Of a stretch of 42,152 nucleotides of DNA, positions 7,752-16,358 are shown one piece after another (within the stretch, counting starts at the first letter, position 1; each line of letters opens with the position of its first letter). The stretch lies in assembly GCA_023512015.1 (NCBI GenBank), contig JAIMAI010000019.1:1-42152 (forward strand), given 5' to 3'. This DNA comes from Acidothermus sp. (GTDB lineage: Bacteria > Actinomycetota > Actinomycetes > Acidothermales > Acidothermaceae). The notes below the pieces were generated by a model. That model was not told the DNA's origin. It ran no database searches and saw only the letters and a program-made list of their open reading frames with translations. A program made the translations under genes and the position numbers.

Positions 7752-8219
7752 GTGGCGGACGTCGTCGAGGATCCCCGCTCGGGCGGTGACGTCGTCCCAC
7801 TCGACGAGCTCAGACTGCTTCGAGACTTGCGCGACATCCTGCGGAGCGCGGTAGAACTCCAGTCCCCTGCGGCACAGGTGATCGACGCCTGCATGGAGCC
7901 CGGCGGTAAGACCGCAGAGCTCGCCCGCCTCGGGGGAAGCGTGACCAGCGGATATTTCCAGCTGCGGGAAAGATTACGCGGATTTCCGCCGTCCCCGCTC
8001 GTCGACGAGATCGCTGCGCTGTTGAATTACCACCAGCAGATGGTCGAGCAGGCGCTGCTCTTCGGGTACCGAGGTTTCGAGGAGGGTCGAGAGCGCATCC
8101 TCCGGGGGTGGTCCGGCCGACTGGGTCATCCGGCGAAGCGGCTCCGGGAACTCTACGCACAAGTACGGCGACAACTCGCCGAACCGAGAGCGACACCAAC
8201 TCCGAAGTCACGTTCGTGA
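7752..8219 (+). CDS. Hypothetical helical protein
   Basis: I do not recognise this protein. About 155 residues if read from GTG 7752, which has an AGGCGGG-like site eight bases upstream; GTG 7743 and a longer form from 7692 are alternatives. Codon use is like the neighbours, with G or C mostly in third positions. It looks all-helical and soluble, rich in Leu, Arg and Glu, with no signal peptide or membrane helix. A central stretch (LLNYHQQMVEQALLFGYRGF) and a basic C-terminal half are noticeable. It is divergent from the membrane-complex operon and convergent with the CysRS-like gene (four-base gap). A link to the complex is possible but unsupported. Confidence 0.6.
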   Translation: MADVVEDPRSGGDVVPLDELRLLRDLRDILRSAVELQSPAAQVIDACMEPGGKTAELARLGGSVTSGYFQLRERLRGFPPSPLVDEIAALLNYHQQMVEQALLFGYRGFEEGRERILRGWSGRLGHPAKRLRELYAQVRRQLAEPRATPTPKSRS

Positions 8220-8223
8220 CGTC

Positions 8224-8958
8224 TCAAGGTCGTAGCGCCCTGGTGAGTTCCACGCCAAGAATGCGGTCCAGATAGACGAGCGCCTCGAATTTCGCACCAT
8301 CGTCCAGGGTGCTGTCGTCGGCGATTTCTTCCACCGCCCGTACCAGCGCAAGGGTGTCGAGGTCGTCGTTCAAGGCGTGGACGGCGGCAGTGACCGACGT
8401 GAGGGGTAGCGGTGCCGAAGGCGAGCCGGCACAGGCAGCCACGAGGCTTCGGAGCCGTTGCAGGGACGTGCCGGCAGCAGCTAGCCGGGGTGGGTCGAGG
8501 CGCAGCTCCTTGCCGTAGGGCGTGGCGAGGAGCAGCCAGCGGACGGCGAGTGGGTCGACGTCCGACACATCCTCGGGGGCTGCGACCGGGCCCACCGCCA
8601 CGGATACGGCGACGGCAGGGCTCGGTTCGACGTCGGCCGTTCGCAGCTCGACAACGGCGGATCCGAGGAGAGCCTCGGCGACATCGGCCTGGCTATCGAG
8701 GACGGCGAGCGGCGGCTCGATGCAGAACTCACGGTAGGTCGGCTCGAGTTCCTCACCCGCCTCGTCTGCGACGAGGGCTTCGAGCACCTGAGTACCCGCC
8801 ACCTCGACCGCGCGTCGCAGCACGTCGGCGGTGACCAGGAGACGCACCCGATCGAGCTCGTTGTCGGGCGAAGGGGAGGGGAGGCGGACCTGCAGGCGGA
8901 GAACGCCCCGGGGCAGTTCGCGGAGCACACCCGAGCGGCTGTCACGAAGACGTACCAC
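8224..8958 (-). CDS. Cysteinyl-tRNA synthetase-related protein lacking catalytic motifs
   Basis: A 244-residue protein from GTG 8958. The opening (VRLRDSRSGVLRELP) resembles the start of CysRS/MshC. DPLAVRWLLLATPYGKEL followed by SLQRLRSL resembles the CysRS segment after the catalytic core. The end (ALNDDLDTLALVRAVEEI, then YLDRILGVEL) resembles the CysRS anticodon-binding/DALR region. The whole active-site part is missing: no HIGH, no KMSKS, no zinc-binding cysteines (only two cysteines in all), and the length is about half of CysRS. Aminoacylation or mycothiol-ligase activity is therefore not expected. It is divergent from the MutS-like pair. Assignment rests on remembered sequence patterns, not on an alignment. 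Confidence 0.6.
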   Translation of the reverse strand: MVRLRDSRSGVLRELPRGVLRLQVRLPSPSPDNELDRVRLLVTADVLRRAVEVAGTQVLEALVADEAGEELEPTYREFCIEPPLAVLDSQADVAEALLGSAVVELRTADVEPSPAVAVSVAVGPVAAPEDVSDVDPLAVRWLLLATPYGKELRLDPPRLAAAGTSLQRLRSLVAACAGSPSAPLPLTSVTAAVHALNDDLDTLALVRAVEEIADDSTLDDGAKFEALVYLDRILGVELTRALRP

Positions 8959-9114
8959 GCTGCCACGCTAGACGCTTGTCGTCGTGGATTGTTTCCCGGA
9001 CCGGGACTCACAGACGTGGGGACCCTAGACTGGAAAACGGCGATGAGGCCCGCCGACGAACCGCCGTAATGGCTGATGGCTTCTGGGGTATATCGAGTCG
9101 GCGGAGGCACAGCT

Positions 9115-10674
9115 GTGATCATCGATCCAGGGGCTCGCGACGAGATCCGAATGAGCGAGCCGAGTGTGCTCTTCCCGAGCCGGGGGGCCAGAGTTGTAGC
9201 TACCGAGGATCCGGAGATCTTCCGTGATCTGAACCTCGATCAGGTCTTCAACACGATCCTGAGCGGTTTCGAGGAATACGAGCTTCGACTCTACATGCGC
9301 AATCTGCTTCGCGGCGTGGACGAGGTCGCCTACCGCCACGAAGTATTTCGAGACCTCGAAAGACCCGCGATACGCTGTGCGGTCCAGGATTTCTGTCTCG
9401 CCATGCGCGCGATGCGCGACGCTCTGCGCATGGAGGAGAGACTCTCCTACAAACAGCAGAAGGAGTGGTGGTTCCTGGACGCGGTCGCCACTTATTGCGG
9501 TGCGGTTCGCGAGATGGCACGTCGAAGCACTGGCTTGCCCGTGGTCTCTCGGGGTCTTCGCGCGCTCCTCGATTATCTGGTGCGGTATGCAGCGTCGGAG
9601 CGTTTCCAGGCGTTGGAGCGCGAGGTGCGCGCCCTGCGCGAAGGCCTCGACGATATCCGGTACGCGATCCACATCAAGGGCAATCGCGTGAGCGTGATGC
9701 GCTACGCCGGCGAGCCCGATTACAGCGCTGAGATCACCGAACTTTTCGCACGATTTCACCAGGGCACCGTCGAGGATCATCGGGTGAGGCTCGGGGACTC
9801 CCCGGACATGGACTCCGTCGAGGCGCGGGTCGTCGAACTGGTGGCACGTCTGTACCCGGACGTCTTTCGCGCTCTCGAAGCCTTCCGTGCGGATCGTCGC
9901 GACTATCTAGACCCCGTGCTCGCGACGTTCGATCGTGAGATCCAGTTCTATGTGGCGTACCTCTCCTGGGTCGAGCGGCTTCGGGCGCACGGCTTGCCAT
10001 TCTGTTACCCCGAGGTGTCGGAGACCTGCAAGGAAATCGAGGTCCGCGAGGGCTTCGATCTCGCCCTAGCGCTGAAGCTCGAACACGGCACGGTAGTTCG
10101 CAACGATTTCTTCCTCCGAGGGCTGGAGCGCATCCTGGTGGTTACCGGCCCCAACAACGGAGGAAAGACGACCTTCGCACGGATGGTAGGCCAGCTCCAC
10201 TACTTGGCCGGTCTCGGCCTGCCGGTACCGGCGACGTACGCCCGGCTCATTCTCCCGGACCGGGTTTTCACCCACTTCGAGCGCGAAGAGGATCTGGCGA
10301 CGTTGCGCGGCAAACTCGACGACGAGCTCGTTCGGATCCGTGACATCCTGCAGCATGCCGGCGAACGCAGTGTCATCGTGATGAACGAGAGCTTTTCCTC
10401 CACGGCGTTGCGGGACGCCTTGTATCTCGGCACGAAGATATTGCGTCGGGTCATCGATATCGGTGCGATCGGGGTTTATGTCACCTTCGTCGACCAACTC
10501 GCCGCGCTCGCACCGCAGACCGTGAGCATGGTCGGCGTGGTCGATCCCTCGGATCCGGCACGTCGCACCTACCGGTTCGAGCGCCGACCCGCCGACGGTC
10601 GAGCGTACGCCCTCGCGGTTGCGGAGAAATACGGCCTCACCTACGAGCGGTTGCGAAAGAGGATCGCGTCGTGA
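9115..10674 (+). CDS. MutS-like ATPase, first of a coupled pair
   Basis: A 519-residue protein with a helical core/clamp-like region (about 1-330) and a MutS-type ATPase domain. Walker A is GPNNGGKTT (from residue 345), followed by THFEREEDL and a Walker B-like VIVMNESFSST, in which the usual Asp of the LDE motif is Asn. There is no N-terminal mismatch-binding domain and no Phe-x-Glu motif, so it is not MutS itself. GTG 9115 is preceded by GGAGG (9103-9107) at seven bases; ATG 9076 and ATG 9151 are alternatives with weaker sites. The stop overlaps the start of the second MutS-like gene (GTGA), which suggests a heterodimer. DNA substrate unknown. Confidence 0.85.
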   Translation: MIIDPGARDEIRMSEPSVLFPSRGARVVATEDPEIFRDLNLDQVFNTILSGFEEYELRLYMRNLLRGVDEVAYRHEVFRDLERPAIRCAVQDFCLAMRAMRDALRMEERLSYKQQKEWWFLDAVATYCGAVREMARRSTGLPVVSRGLRALLDYLVRYAASERFQALEREVRALREGLDDIRYAIHIKGNRVSVMRYAGEPDYSAEITELFARFHQGTVEDHRVRLGDSPDMDSVEARVVELVARLYPDVFRALEAFRADRRDYLDPVLATFDREIQFYVAYLSWVERLRAHGLPFCYPEVSETCKEIEVREGFDLALALKLEHGTVVRNDFFLRGLERILVVTGPNNGGKTTFARMVGQLHYLAGLGLPVPATYARLILPDRVFTHFEREEDLATLRGKLDDELVRIRDILQHAGERSVIVMNESFSSTALRDALYLGTKILRRVIDIGAIGVYVTFVDQLAALAPQTVSMVGVVDPSDPARRTYRFERRPADGRAYALAVAEKYGLTYERLRKRIAS

Positions 10675-12197
10675 AGGTCTTCCTGATGTTCCCCGATCGA
10701 GACTTCGATGCGGCAGCACCCTCACCGCCGTTGGCAGACGACCTCGTCAACGATCTGGAGCTCGAGACCCTGCTGCTCGCGCTCTCCAGCGGAGATGAAT
10801 TCCTCTTCGCGGTCGCACGCACGGCTCTCCTGGAGACGCTACCGGACCCGGCGCTCGTTCGGTACCGACAGGACATCGTGCGTGACTGTTTGCGCAACGA
10901 GGAGACCGTGCGAGCGCTTTATGACCTCTCCATGGAAGCGATCCGCGCCGAAAAGCAAGTCTGGCGGGCGTTTTGGAACTCTCCTGAGATCATATTGAAT
11001 CGCTCGCTGCAGGTGATGGAGGCTTTCCTCGACTTCCTGCGCAAGCTTCGCACTCAAGCCGACAGATGTGCCGACCAATTCGAGTCGGCCGGATTTCGGC
11101 GGTTCTTCAGGATGATTCGTACCGAGCTCGGTGATGAATATCTCGCAACCGTGGCAGAGCACTTGAAGGCACTGCATTTCCGGCGGGGAGTCTTTATCAG
11201 CGCACGTCTGGGTGTCGGGAACAAAGGCGCGGAATACGTGCTCCGCAAAGCCCCGGAACGCGGTTGGCTGGGGCGACTGACCTCCGGTGAGCACGGCCGC
11301 GAGAGCTTCAGCTTCCAGATAGCAGACCGCGACGAGGCGGGAATGCGAGCCCTCAACGAATTGCGCGGTCGAGGGCTGAACCCGGTAGCTGATGCCCTTG
11401 CAACGGCAGCCGATCATGTGCTTGCGTTTTTCCGCGCCCTGCGGACGGAACTCGCTTTCTACATCGGATGTCTCAATCTCGTGAAGAGGTTGGAATCGAT
11501 CGGGATGCCGTGGAGTCTTCCCGAGGTTCTTCCCTCATCTGCAGGGCCTACCTTTCGTGCCACCAAGCTGTACGACGTCTGCCTGGCGCTGAAGGTGGAG
11601 GATAAGGTCGTCGCGAATGACGTCGAAGCCGACGGCAAGCGGCTGATCGTAGTGACCGGTGCCAACCAGGGAGGGAAGTCGACCTTCCTCCGAAGCGTTG
11701 GGCTGGCGCATCTCATGGCGCAATGCGGAATGGTGGTTCCCTGCGCATCACTGCGTCTCGATGCTCGGACGAGGGTGTTCACCCATTTCAAACGGGAAGA
11801 GGATCCCTCGATGCGCGGGGGGAAACTGGACGAAGAGCTGGCCCGCATGAGCGCCATCGTGGATCACATCGGGACGGGCGGTCTCCTGCTGTGCAACGAG
11901 TCGTTTGGTTCCACCAACGAGCGGGAGGGTTCGGAGATAGCCAGGCAGGTGGTGACGGCTCTGGTCGACGGCGGCGTCAAGGTGGTCTACGTCACCCACC
12001 TCTTCGATCTCGCGGACAGCCTGACGCGAGATTCAACCGACGACCGGCTCTTCCTGCGCGCCGAGCGGCTGCCCGACGGGAGGCGGACCTTCCGCCTCGT
12101 GCCGGGGATGCCCGAACCGACGAGTCACGGCGAGGATTCCTACCGCCGAATCTTCGGGGTGGAGGAGTTGGACAGGTCGAGCAGTGGGGGGCTCTGA
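10671..12197 (+). CDS. MutS-like ATPase, second of a coupled pair
   Basis: A 508-residue partner of the preceding gene, starting at GTG 10671 within its stop. Same layout: long helical region, then ATPase with Walker A GANQGGKST (about residue 330), RVFTHFKREEDPSMRGGKL, Walker B-like LLLCNESFGSTN, and a switch-like VVYVTHLFDLAD. As in its partner, Asn replaces the Walker B Asp, so this is probably a family trait and not damage. The N-terminal DNA-mismatch domain of MutS and the Smr domain of MutS2 are absent. Both genes are convergent with a glycoside hydrolase gene 30 bp away. A role in DNA-structure recognition or recombination control is inferred only from the family. Confidence 0.85.
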   Translation: MKVFLMFPDRDFDAAAPSPPLADDLVNDLELETLLLALSSGDEFLFAVARTALLETLPDPALVRYRQDIVRDCLRNEETVRALYDLSMEAIRAEKQVWRAFWNSPEIILNRSLQVMEAFLDFLRKLRTQADRCADQFESAGFRRFFRMIRTELGDEYLATVAEHLKALHFRRGVFISARLGVGNKGAEYVLRKAPERGWLGRLTSGEHGRESFSFQIADRDEAGMRALNELRGRGLNPVADALATAADHVLAFFRALRTELAFYIGCLNLVKRLESIGMPWSLPEVLPSSAGPTFRATKLYDVCLALKVEDKVVANDVEADGKRLIVVTGANQGGKSTFLRSVGLAHLMAQCGMVVPCASLRLDARTRVFTHFKREEDPSMRGGKLDEELARMSAIVDHIGTGGLLLCNESFGSTNEREGSEIARQVVTALVDGGVKVVYVTHLFDLADSLTRDSTDDRLFLRAERLPDGRRTFRLVPGMPEPTSHGEDSYRRIFGVEELDRSSSGGL

Positions 12198-12227
12198 GGG
12201 AGTACGGGGCCGACTCCGGCGGGTCGA

Positions 12228-13472
12228 TCAGGGGTGCCCCCCGCGCGCGATGGCGTGGAACGCTGCCGCCGCCGGCCGGGGGTGGAGCTCGGCGTCGAAG
12301 AGCCCGTCACCGGCTCCCGCGACGAGCCGTTCCGACGATCCTGCGGGCGGCGTAGTCGCGTTCGGATCGACGAGGAAGGTCCAATTGATGCCGACGACAC
12401 CGGGTACGGCGGAAAGCGCGTTGAACACATCGGCGAGATATCGTGCCTGTCCTTGCTCGCCCCCGACGTACGTCCTTCCCAGTTCTGCTTGAACCGTAGG
12501 GGAGTCCTGGACGGCGGGCAATGCGGAGTATGCGCACTCGGTGATCCAGATAGGCTTCGGCACGTTACCGTCACAGCGCAAGAGGGCCGCAGAGGATTCG
12601 CGTACGATTTCCGGCGAGTACACCGGTCCGTGGTCCGCCACGTGCAGGTCGAGGACGTCGAGAGAGCGGCACCAGTTGGGATCCGAATACAACGCTTGAG
12701 CGAATACCGCCGCCTTCGCGCCGTAGGAGCCACTCAGTCCGAGCGCCCGGGCCTCGCCGGAGAGCTGTGGTGCATCCTCCGTTCCACCATTCAAGACGAG
12801 GATAGTCGGGTCGGCCTCATGAGCCGCCTGATAGACGACCTGCTGGTAATGCGCGTAATCGGAGGCCGTCCCGCCGTCCCAATTCTTCGCGAAATCCTGA
12901 GGCTCGTTGCGGACCACGAGATAGTGCAGTCCGAGCGGCGCAGCGTGGGCGACCAGCGCGCCGACGAATGCGCGGACGACGGCGCACGATGCTTGCGGTG
13001 TCGCGCAATCGCGGGGAGGTGCCGCTCGGTTGCCACCCGGGGCATCCCAGCTCGGCTCTTCTCCGAGCTCGAGAAGAACAGTGAGTCGATTTGCGCGGGC
13101 CAGGGCGAGCAATCGATCCAGGCGGTTCCAGTCGTAGCTTGCGGGGCGCGGTTCGGCGTCCTGCCAATCCAAACCGATTCGGACCGCCCCGGCTCCGATC
13201 TGGTTCGCCAGGCTCAGCACCGTCGGCACTCGCCCGAGACCGATATCGCGATCGAAGACGTTGACGTCCACACCGTAGGTGATTCTGCCTATTCCTTCGG
13301 GCGTTGCGACCGCCGAGGGGCTCGGGGTGAGCGGCACCGAAGGGGACGGTGTGGTGGGGAGCGGGACGGCGGCGGGGCCGCTTCCGGTCGGTCCGGCCGT
13401 GCAGGCGGCGACCATCAAACATGCCGCGGCACCGCCGACCCTCAGCGCGAAGCTTCTCGTGGTCGTGGTCAT
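12228..13472 (-). CDS. Lipoprotein glycoside hydrolase, clan GH-A type
   Basis: A 414-residue secreted lipoprotein. The N-terminus is a lipoprotein signal (hydrophobic stretch ending VAAC, cysteine at about 24) followed by a Pro/Ser/Thr linker to about residue 62. The rest reads as a (beta/alpha)8 glycosidase: VRIGLDWQDAEP near the first strand, the acid/base motif VVRNEPQ (E190) and the nucleophile motif IWITEC (E312). This two-glutamate pattern is typical of clan GH-A (GH5, GH39 and relatives). I cannot fix the family or substrate. ATG 13472 was chosen because the signal peptide begins there; upstream in-frame sequence is not signal-like. The ribosome site is weak. Divergent from the aldo/keto reductase-GH13 operon, which suggests a shared carbohydrate role. 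Confidence 0.82.
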   Translation of the reverse strand: MTTTTRSFALRVGGAAACLMVAACTAGPTGSGPAAVPLPTTPSPSVPLTPSPSAVATPEGIGRITYGVDVNVFDRDIGLGRVPTVLSLANQIGAGAVRIGLDWQDAEPRPASYDWNRLDRLLALARANRLTVLLELGEEPSWDAPGGNRAAPPRDCATPQASCAVVRAFVGALVAHAAPLGLHYLVVRNEPQDFAKNWDGGTASDYAHYQQVVYQAAHEADPTILVLNGGTEDAPQLSGEARALGLSGSYGAKAAVFAQALYSDPNWCRSLDVLDLHVADHGPVYSPEIVRESSAALLRCDGNVPKPIWITECAYSALPAVQDSPTVQAELGRTYVGGEQGQARYLADVFNALSAVPGVVGINWTFLVDPNATTPPAGSSERLVAGAGDGLFDAELHPRPAAAAFHAIARGGHP

Positions 13473-13635
13473 GCCGACGTCTTCGGCCTGGAAGGTCCGC
13501 GTCTTACGTCGACAGTGTTCGGGTCCGGTAAATCGGCATCCGAGGGAGCCGACGCTCACGGCCGTTACGATGGCCCGGATCTCGGCGTCCGCTCGGAGGG
13601 CCGCCGGGAAAGCCGGATGAGACCAGGAGGGTCGC

Positions 13636-14580
13636 ATGGTGACCATCCCCGGCCGGGTCGGGTTCGGAGGTGGGCCGATAGGCGGGCTGTATCGCGAGGT
13701 GACCGCCGAACAGGCGTCGGCCGCCCTGGAGGCCGCATGGTGCTGTGGAATCCGCTACTTCGACACTGCACCCCATTACGGGGCAGGCCTCTCGGAGCGG
13801 CGGATCGGAGAATTCCTTGCGACACGACCACGCCACGAATACGTCGTCTCCACGAAGGTCGGTCGACTCCTCGTGCCGTCGCATGATGACGCGCCCGACG
13901 ATCCGGCGTTCCCGGACGAACGCGGAATCCGGCGGGTCTTCGACTTCAGTCGTGACGGTGTGCTCCGCTCCCTCGACTCCAGTCTGTCCCGGCTCGGGCT
14001 CGATCACGTCGACATCGTCTACGTGCACGACCCCGACGCGCACTGGAAATCCGCGGTGACCGAAGCGCTCCCCGCGCTGATGTCGTTGCGCGAAGAAGGG
14101 GTGATCGGCGCCGTTGGGGTGGGCATGAACCAAGCCGAGATGGTGCAGCGTTTCGTTGCCGAAGCCGATCTCGACGTCGTGCTCGTCGCCGGCCGTTACA
14201 CGCTGCTCGATCAGCGTGCCGCCGAGGGACTTTTCCCGCTGTGCCGGGAAAGAGGTGTTCGCGTCGTCGTCGGCGGGGTGTTCAACAGTGGCATTCTCGC
14301 CGATCCGCAGGCTGGCTCGTATTACGATTACGCACCAGCTCCCCCCGAGATTCGACGGCGGGTCGCCGCCCTGGCCGAGACGTGCGCGCGGTGGGGGGTC
14401 CCGTTGCAGGCCGCGGCTCTGCAATTTCCCCTCCGCCACCCCGCCGTCGACGCCATCGTCGTCGGGGTGCGCTCGGCGTCCGAGGTACGCCGCGATATCG
14501 AGCTCCTCGCCCATCCGGTTCCCGAGGAATGCTGGACTGAGCTGGCCGAGATCTCGGCGCGGCTGAACGGAGCGCCATGA
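13636..14580 (+). CDS. Aldo/keto reductase
   Basis: A 314-residue NAD(P)-dependent oxidoreductase of the aldo/keto reductase superfamily. The order of landmarks is standard: RYFDTAPHYG with the catalytic Asp and Tyr, VSTKVG with the catalytic Lys, VDIVYVHDPD with the catalytic His region, and a C-terminal cofactor segment IVVGVRSASEV. The spacing resembles the D-threo-aldose (L-fucose) dehydrogenase branch. A strong AGGAGG lies just before ATG 13636. The stop overlaps the GH13 start (ATGA), so the two are coupled. Together they could release and oxidise or reduce a sugar; the substrate is not predictable. Confidence 0.88.
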   Translation: MVTIPGRVGFGGGPIGGLYREVTAEQASAALEAAWCCGIRYFDTAPHYGAGLSERRIGEFLATRPRHEYVVSTKVGRLLVPSHDDAPDDPAFPDERGIRRVFDFSRDGVLRSLDSSLSRLGLDHVDIVYVHDPDAHWKSAVTEALPALMSLREEGVIGAVGVGMNQAEMVQRFVAEADLDVVLVAGRYTLLDQRAAEGLFPLCRERGVRVVVGGVFNSGILADPQAGSYYDYAPAPPEIRRRVAALAETCARWGVPLQAAALQFPLRHPAVDAIVVGVRSASEVRRDIELLAHPVPEECWTELAEISARLNGAP

Positions 14581-16235
14581 TGTCGGGGCTCGAAGGAATT
14601 CCTGCACCGCCGCCGGATGAGCGGTGGTGGCAGAATGCCGTCATCTACGAAATCTACGTGCGCAGTTTTGCGGACGGCAACGGCGACGGGATCGGGGACC
14701 TCATCGGCATTCGCCGGCGGCTGCCCGCCTTGGCCGAACTCGGAGTGGACGCCGTGTGGCTCACGCCTTTCTATCCCTCGCCGATGGTCGACGGCGGGTA
14801 CGACGTCGCCGATTACTGCGATGTCGATCCGACGTTCGGCACTCTCGCGGATTTCGATGCGCTCCTGGCGGACGCGCATTCCCTCGGCCTGCGGGTCATC
14901 GTCGACATCGTTCCCAACCACACCTCCAGCGCCCATCCGTGGTTCCGGCGAGCCGTGCACGCACGTCGCGGATCCGCCGAGCGGGAGTACTACATTTTCC
15001 GGGACGGTCGCGGTGACGGTGGCCGCGAACCACCCGCCGACTGGGTGTCGATATTCGGCGGACCGGCGTGGGAGCCGGTCGGGGACGGGCAGTGGTACCT
15101 GCACCTTTTCGCTCGTGAGCAGCCGGACCTGAACTGGGCGAATCCCGCCGTCCGGGAGGAATTCGAGCGAATCCTTTGCTTCTGGTTGGACCGCGGAGTC
15201 GACGGATTCCGCATCGATGTGGCGCACGGGCTCGTCAAGGAGCTGGTCGACCCCCTTCCGGCTCTGGGTGAACTCGCCGTCGACCAAGCCGCATTTCGCG
15301 GGCTGGTCACCGACCACCCGCTGTGGGATCGCGACGGAGTCCACGAAATCTACCGCCGGTGGCGCAAGATTCTCGATACCTACCGACCGCCGCGCATTGC
15401 GGTCGCCGAGTCGTGGGCTCCGCCGCACCGGCTCAGCGCCTACATTCGCCCCGACGAATTGCACCAGGCGTTCAATTTCGCCTTCCTGCGAGCTCCCTGG
15501 AATCCCGACGCGTTGCGCGACGTCATCGACGATTCGCTTCAGCAGGCCGGGAGCGTGGGAGCCCTCCCGACCTGGGTGATTGCAAATCACGACGTCGTCC
15601 GACCGGCCAGCCGTTACGCCCTCCCCCCGCAGGTCGATCCCGACGCTTGGCTAGCGAGCAACGGCACCTTCCCGGAAATCGACCTCGCGACCGGTTTGCA
15701 GCGGGCACGGGCGGCCGCGTTGCTCATGCTGGCCCTTCCCGGCGCCGCGTATGTGTACCAGGGAGACGAACTCGGGTTGGAAGAAGTCGCCGACCTCCCT
15801 GCCGACGTCCTGGCCGATCCGATCTGGCGCCGCACCGGAGGGAAGGTGAAGGGCCGGGACGGGTGCCGCGTTCCGCTGCCGTGGGAGCCGGCGGGCCCGT
15901 CGCTCGGGTTCGGACCCACCTCCCCTTGGCTTCCGCAACCGCCGCAGTGGGCGAAGAAAGCGTGGTCCGTGCAACGGAGGGATCCGACGTCCACGCTCTC
16001 CCTCTATTGCGAAGCGCTCCGCCTCCGCCGGCATTTCCCACCGGTCGCTGCCGTCACGTGGGTGGACGCCGGACCGCAGGTGCTCGCCTTCCGTCGCGGC
16101 GAGGGGTTGCTGTGCGTCGTCAATTTCTCCACCCGCCCAATCGCGCTCCCGCCGGGGCGTCTCATCTTGCGCAGCGATCGCGCGGACGGCGGCCATCTCC
16201 CGCCCGACACCGCGGCGTGGCTCGTCCCCGAGTGA
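14577..16235 (+). CDS. GH13 alpha-glucosidase
   Basis: A 552-residue cytoplasmic enzyme of glycoside hydrolase family 13, oligo-1,6-glucosidase/alpha-glucosidase type. It begins with WWQNAVIYEIYVRSFADG and GIGDLIGI, then the GH13 conserved regions: IVDIVPNHTS, GFRIDVAHG with nucleophile D214, AVAESW with acid/base E278, and ANHD with D339. The total length matches this subfamily, though the C-terminal beta domain is short. There is no signal peptide, so it acts on imported oligosaccharides such as maltose, isomaltose or trehalose-related sugars. It is coupled to the aldo/keto reductase upstream and followed after about 120 bp by mprA. Family assignment is secure; linkage preference is not. 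Confidence 0.93.
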   Translation: MMSGLEGIPAPPPDERWWQNAVIYEIYVRSFADGNGDGIGDLIGIRRRLPALAELGVDAVWLTPFYPSPMVDGGYDVADYCDVDPTFGTLADFDALLADAHSLGLRVIVDIVPNHTSSAHPWFRRAVHARRGSAEREYYIFRDGRGDGGREPPADWVSIFGGPAWEPVGDGQWYLHLFAREQPDLNWANPAVREEFERILCFWLDRGVDGFRIDVAHGLVKELVDPLPALGELAVDQAAFRGLVTDHPLWDRDGVHEIYRRWRKILDTYRPPRIAVAESWAPPHRLSAYIRPDELHQAFNFAFLRAPWNPDALRDVIDDSLQQAGSVGALPTWVIANHDVVRPASRYALPPQVDPDAWLASNGTFPEIDLATGLQRARAAALLMLALPGAAYVYQGDELGLEEVADLPADVLADPIWRRTGGKVKGRDGCRVPLPWEPAGPSLGFGPTSPWLPQPPQWAKKAWSVQRRDPTSTLSLYCEALRLRRHFPPVAAVTWVDAGPQVLAFRRGEGLLCVVNFSTRPIALPPGRLILRSDRADGGHLPPDTAAWLVPE

Positions 16236-16318
16236 CGTCGACGCGTCGCGCGACCCGCCTCCCCAAACCGCAGGTGATCGTGGCCGTCGCGTTCGTGCGG
16301 CGGGCACCGGAGCCTCGC

Positions 16319-16337
16319 TCTCAGGCAGCGTTCAGCC
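16319..16337 (+). promoter_or_regulatory. Putative MprA box upstream of mprA
   Basis: TCTCAGGC (16319-16326) and GTTCAGCC (16330-16337) are loosely conserved 8-bp direct repeats separated by three bases. That is how the mycobacterial MprA box is described. It lies just before a possible -10 (CAGACT, 16346-16351) and the mprA start, so it would allow self-regulation. Inferred from spacing and position. Confidence 0.45.
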
Positions 16338-16358
16338 GAGGTGGGCAGACTGGATCGC

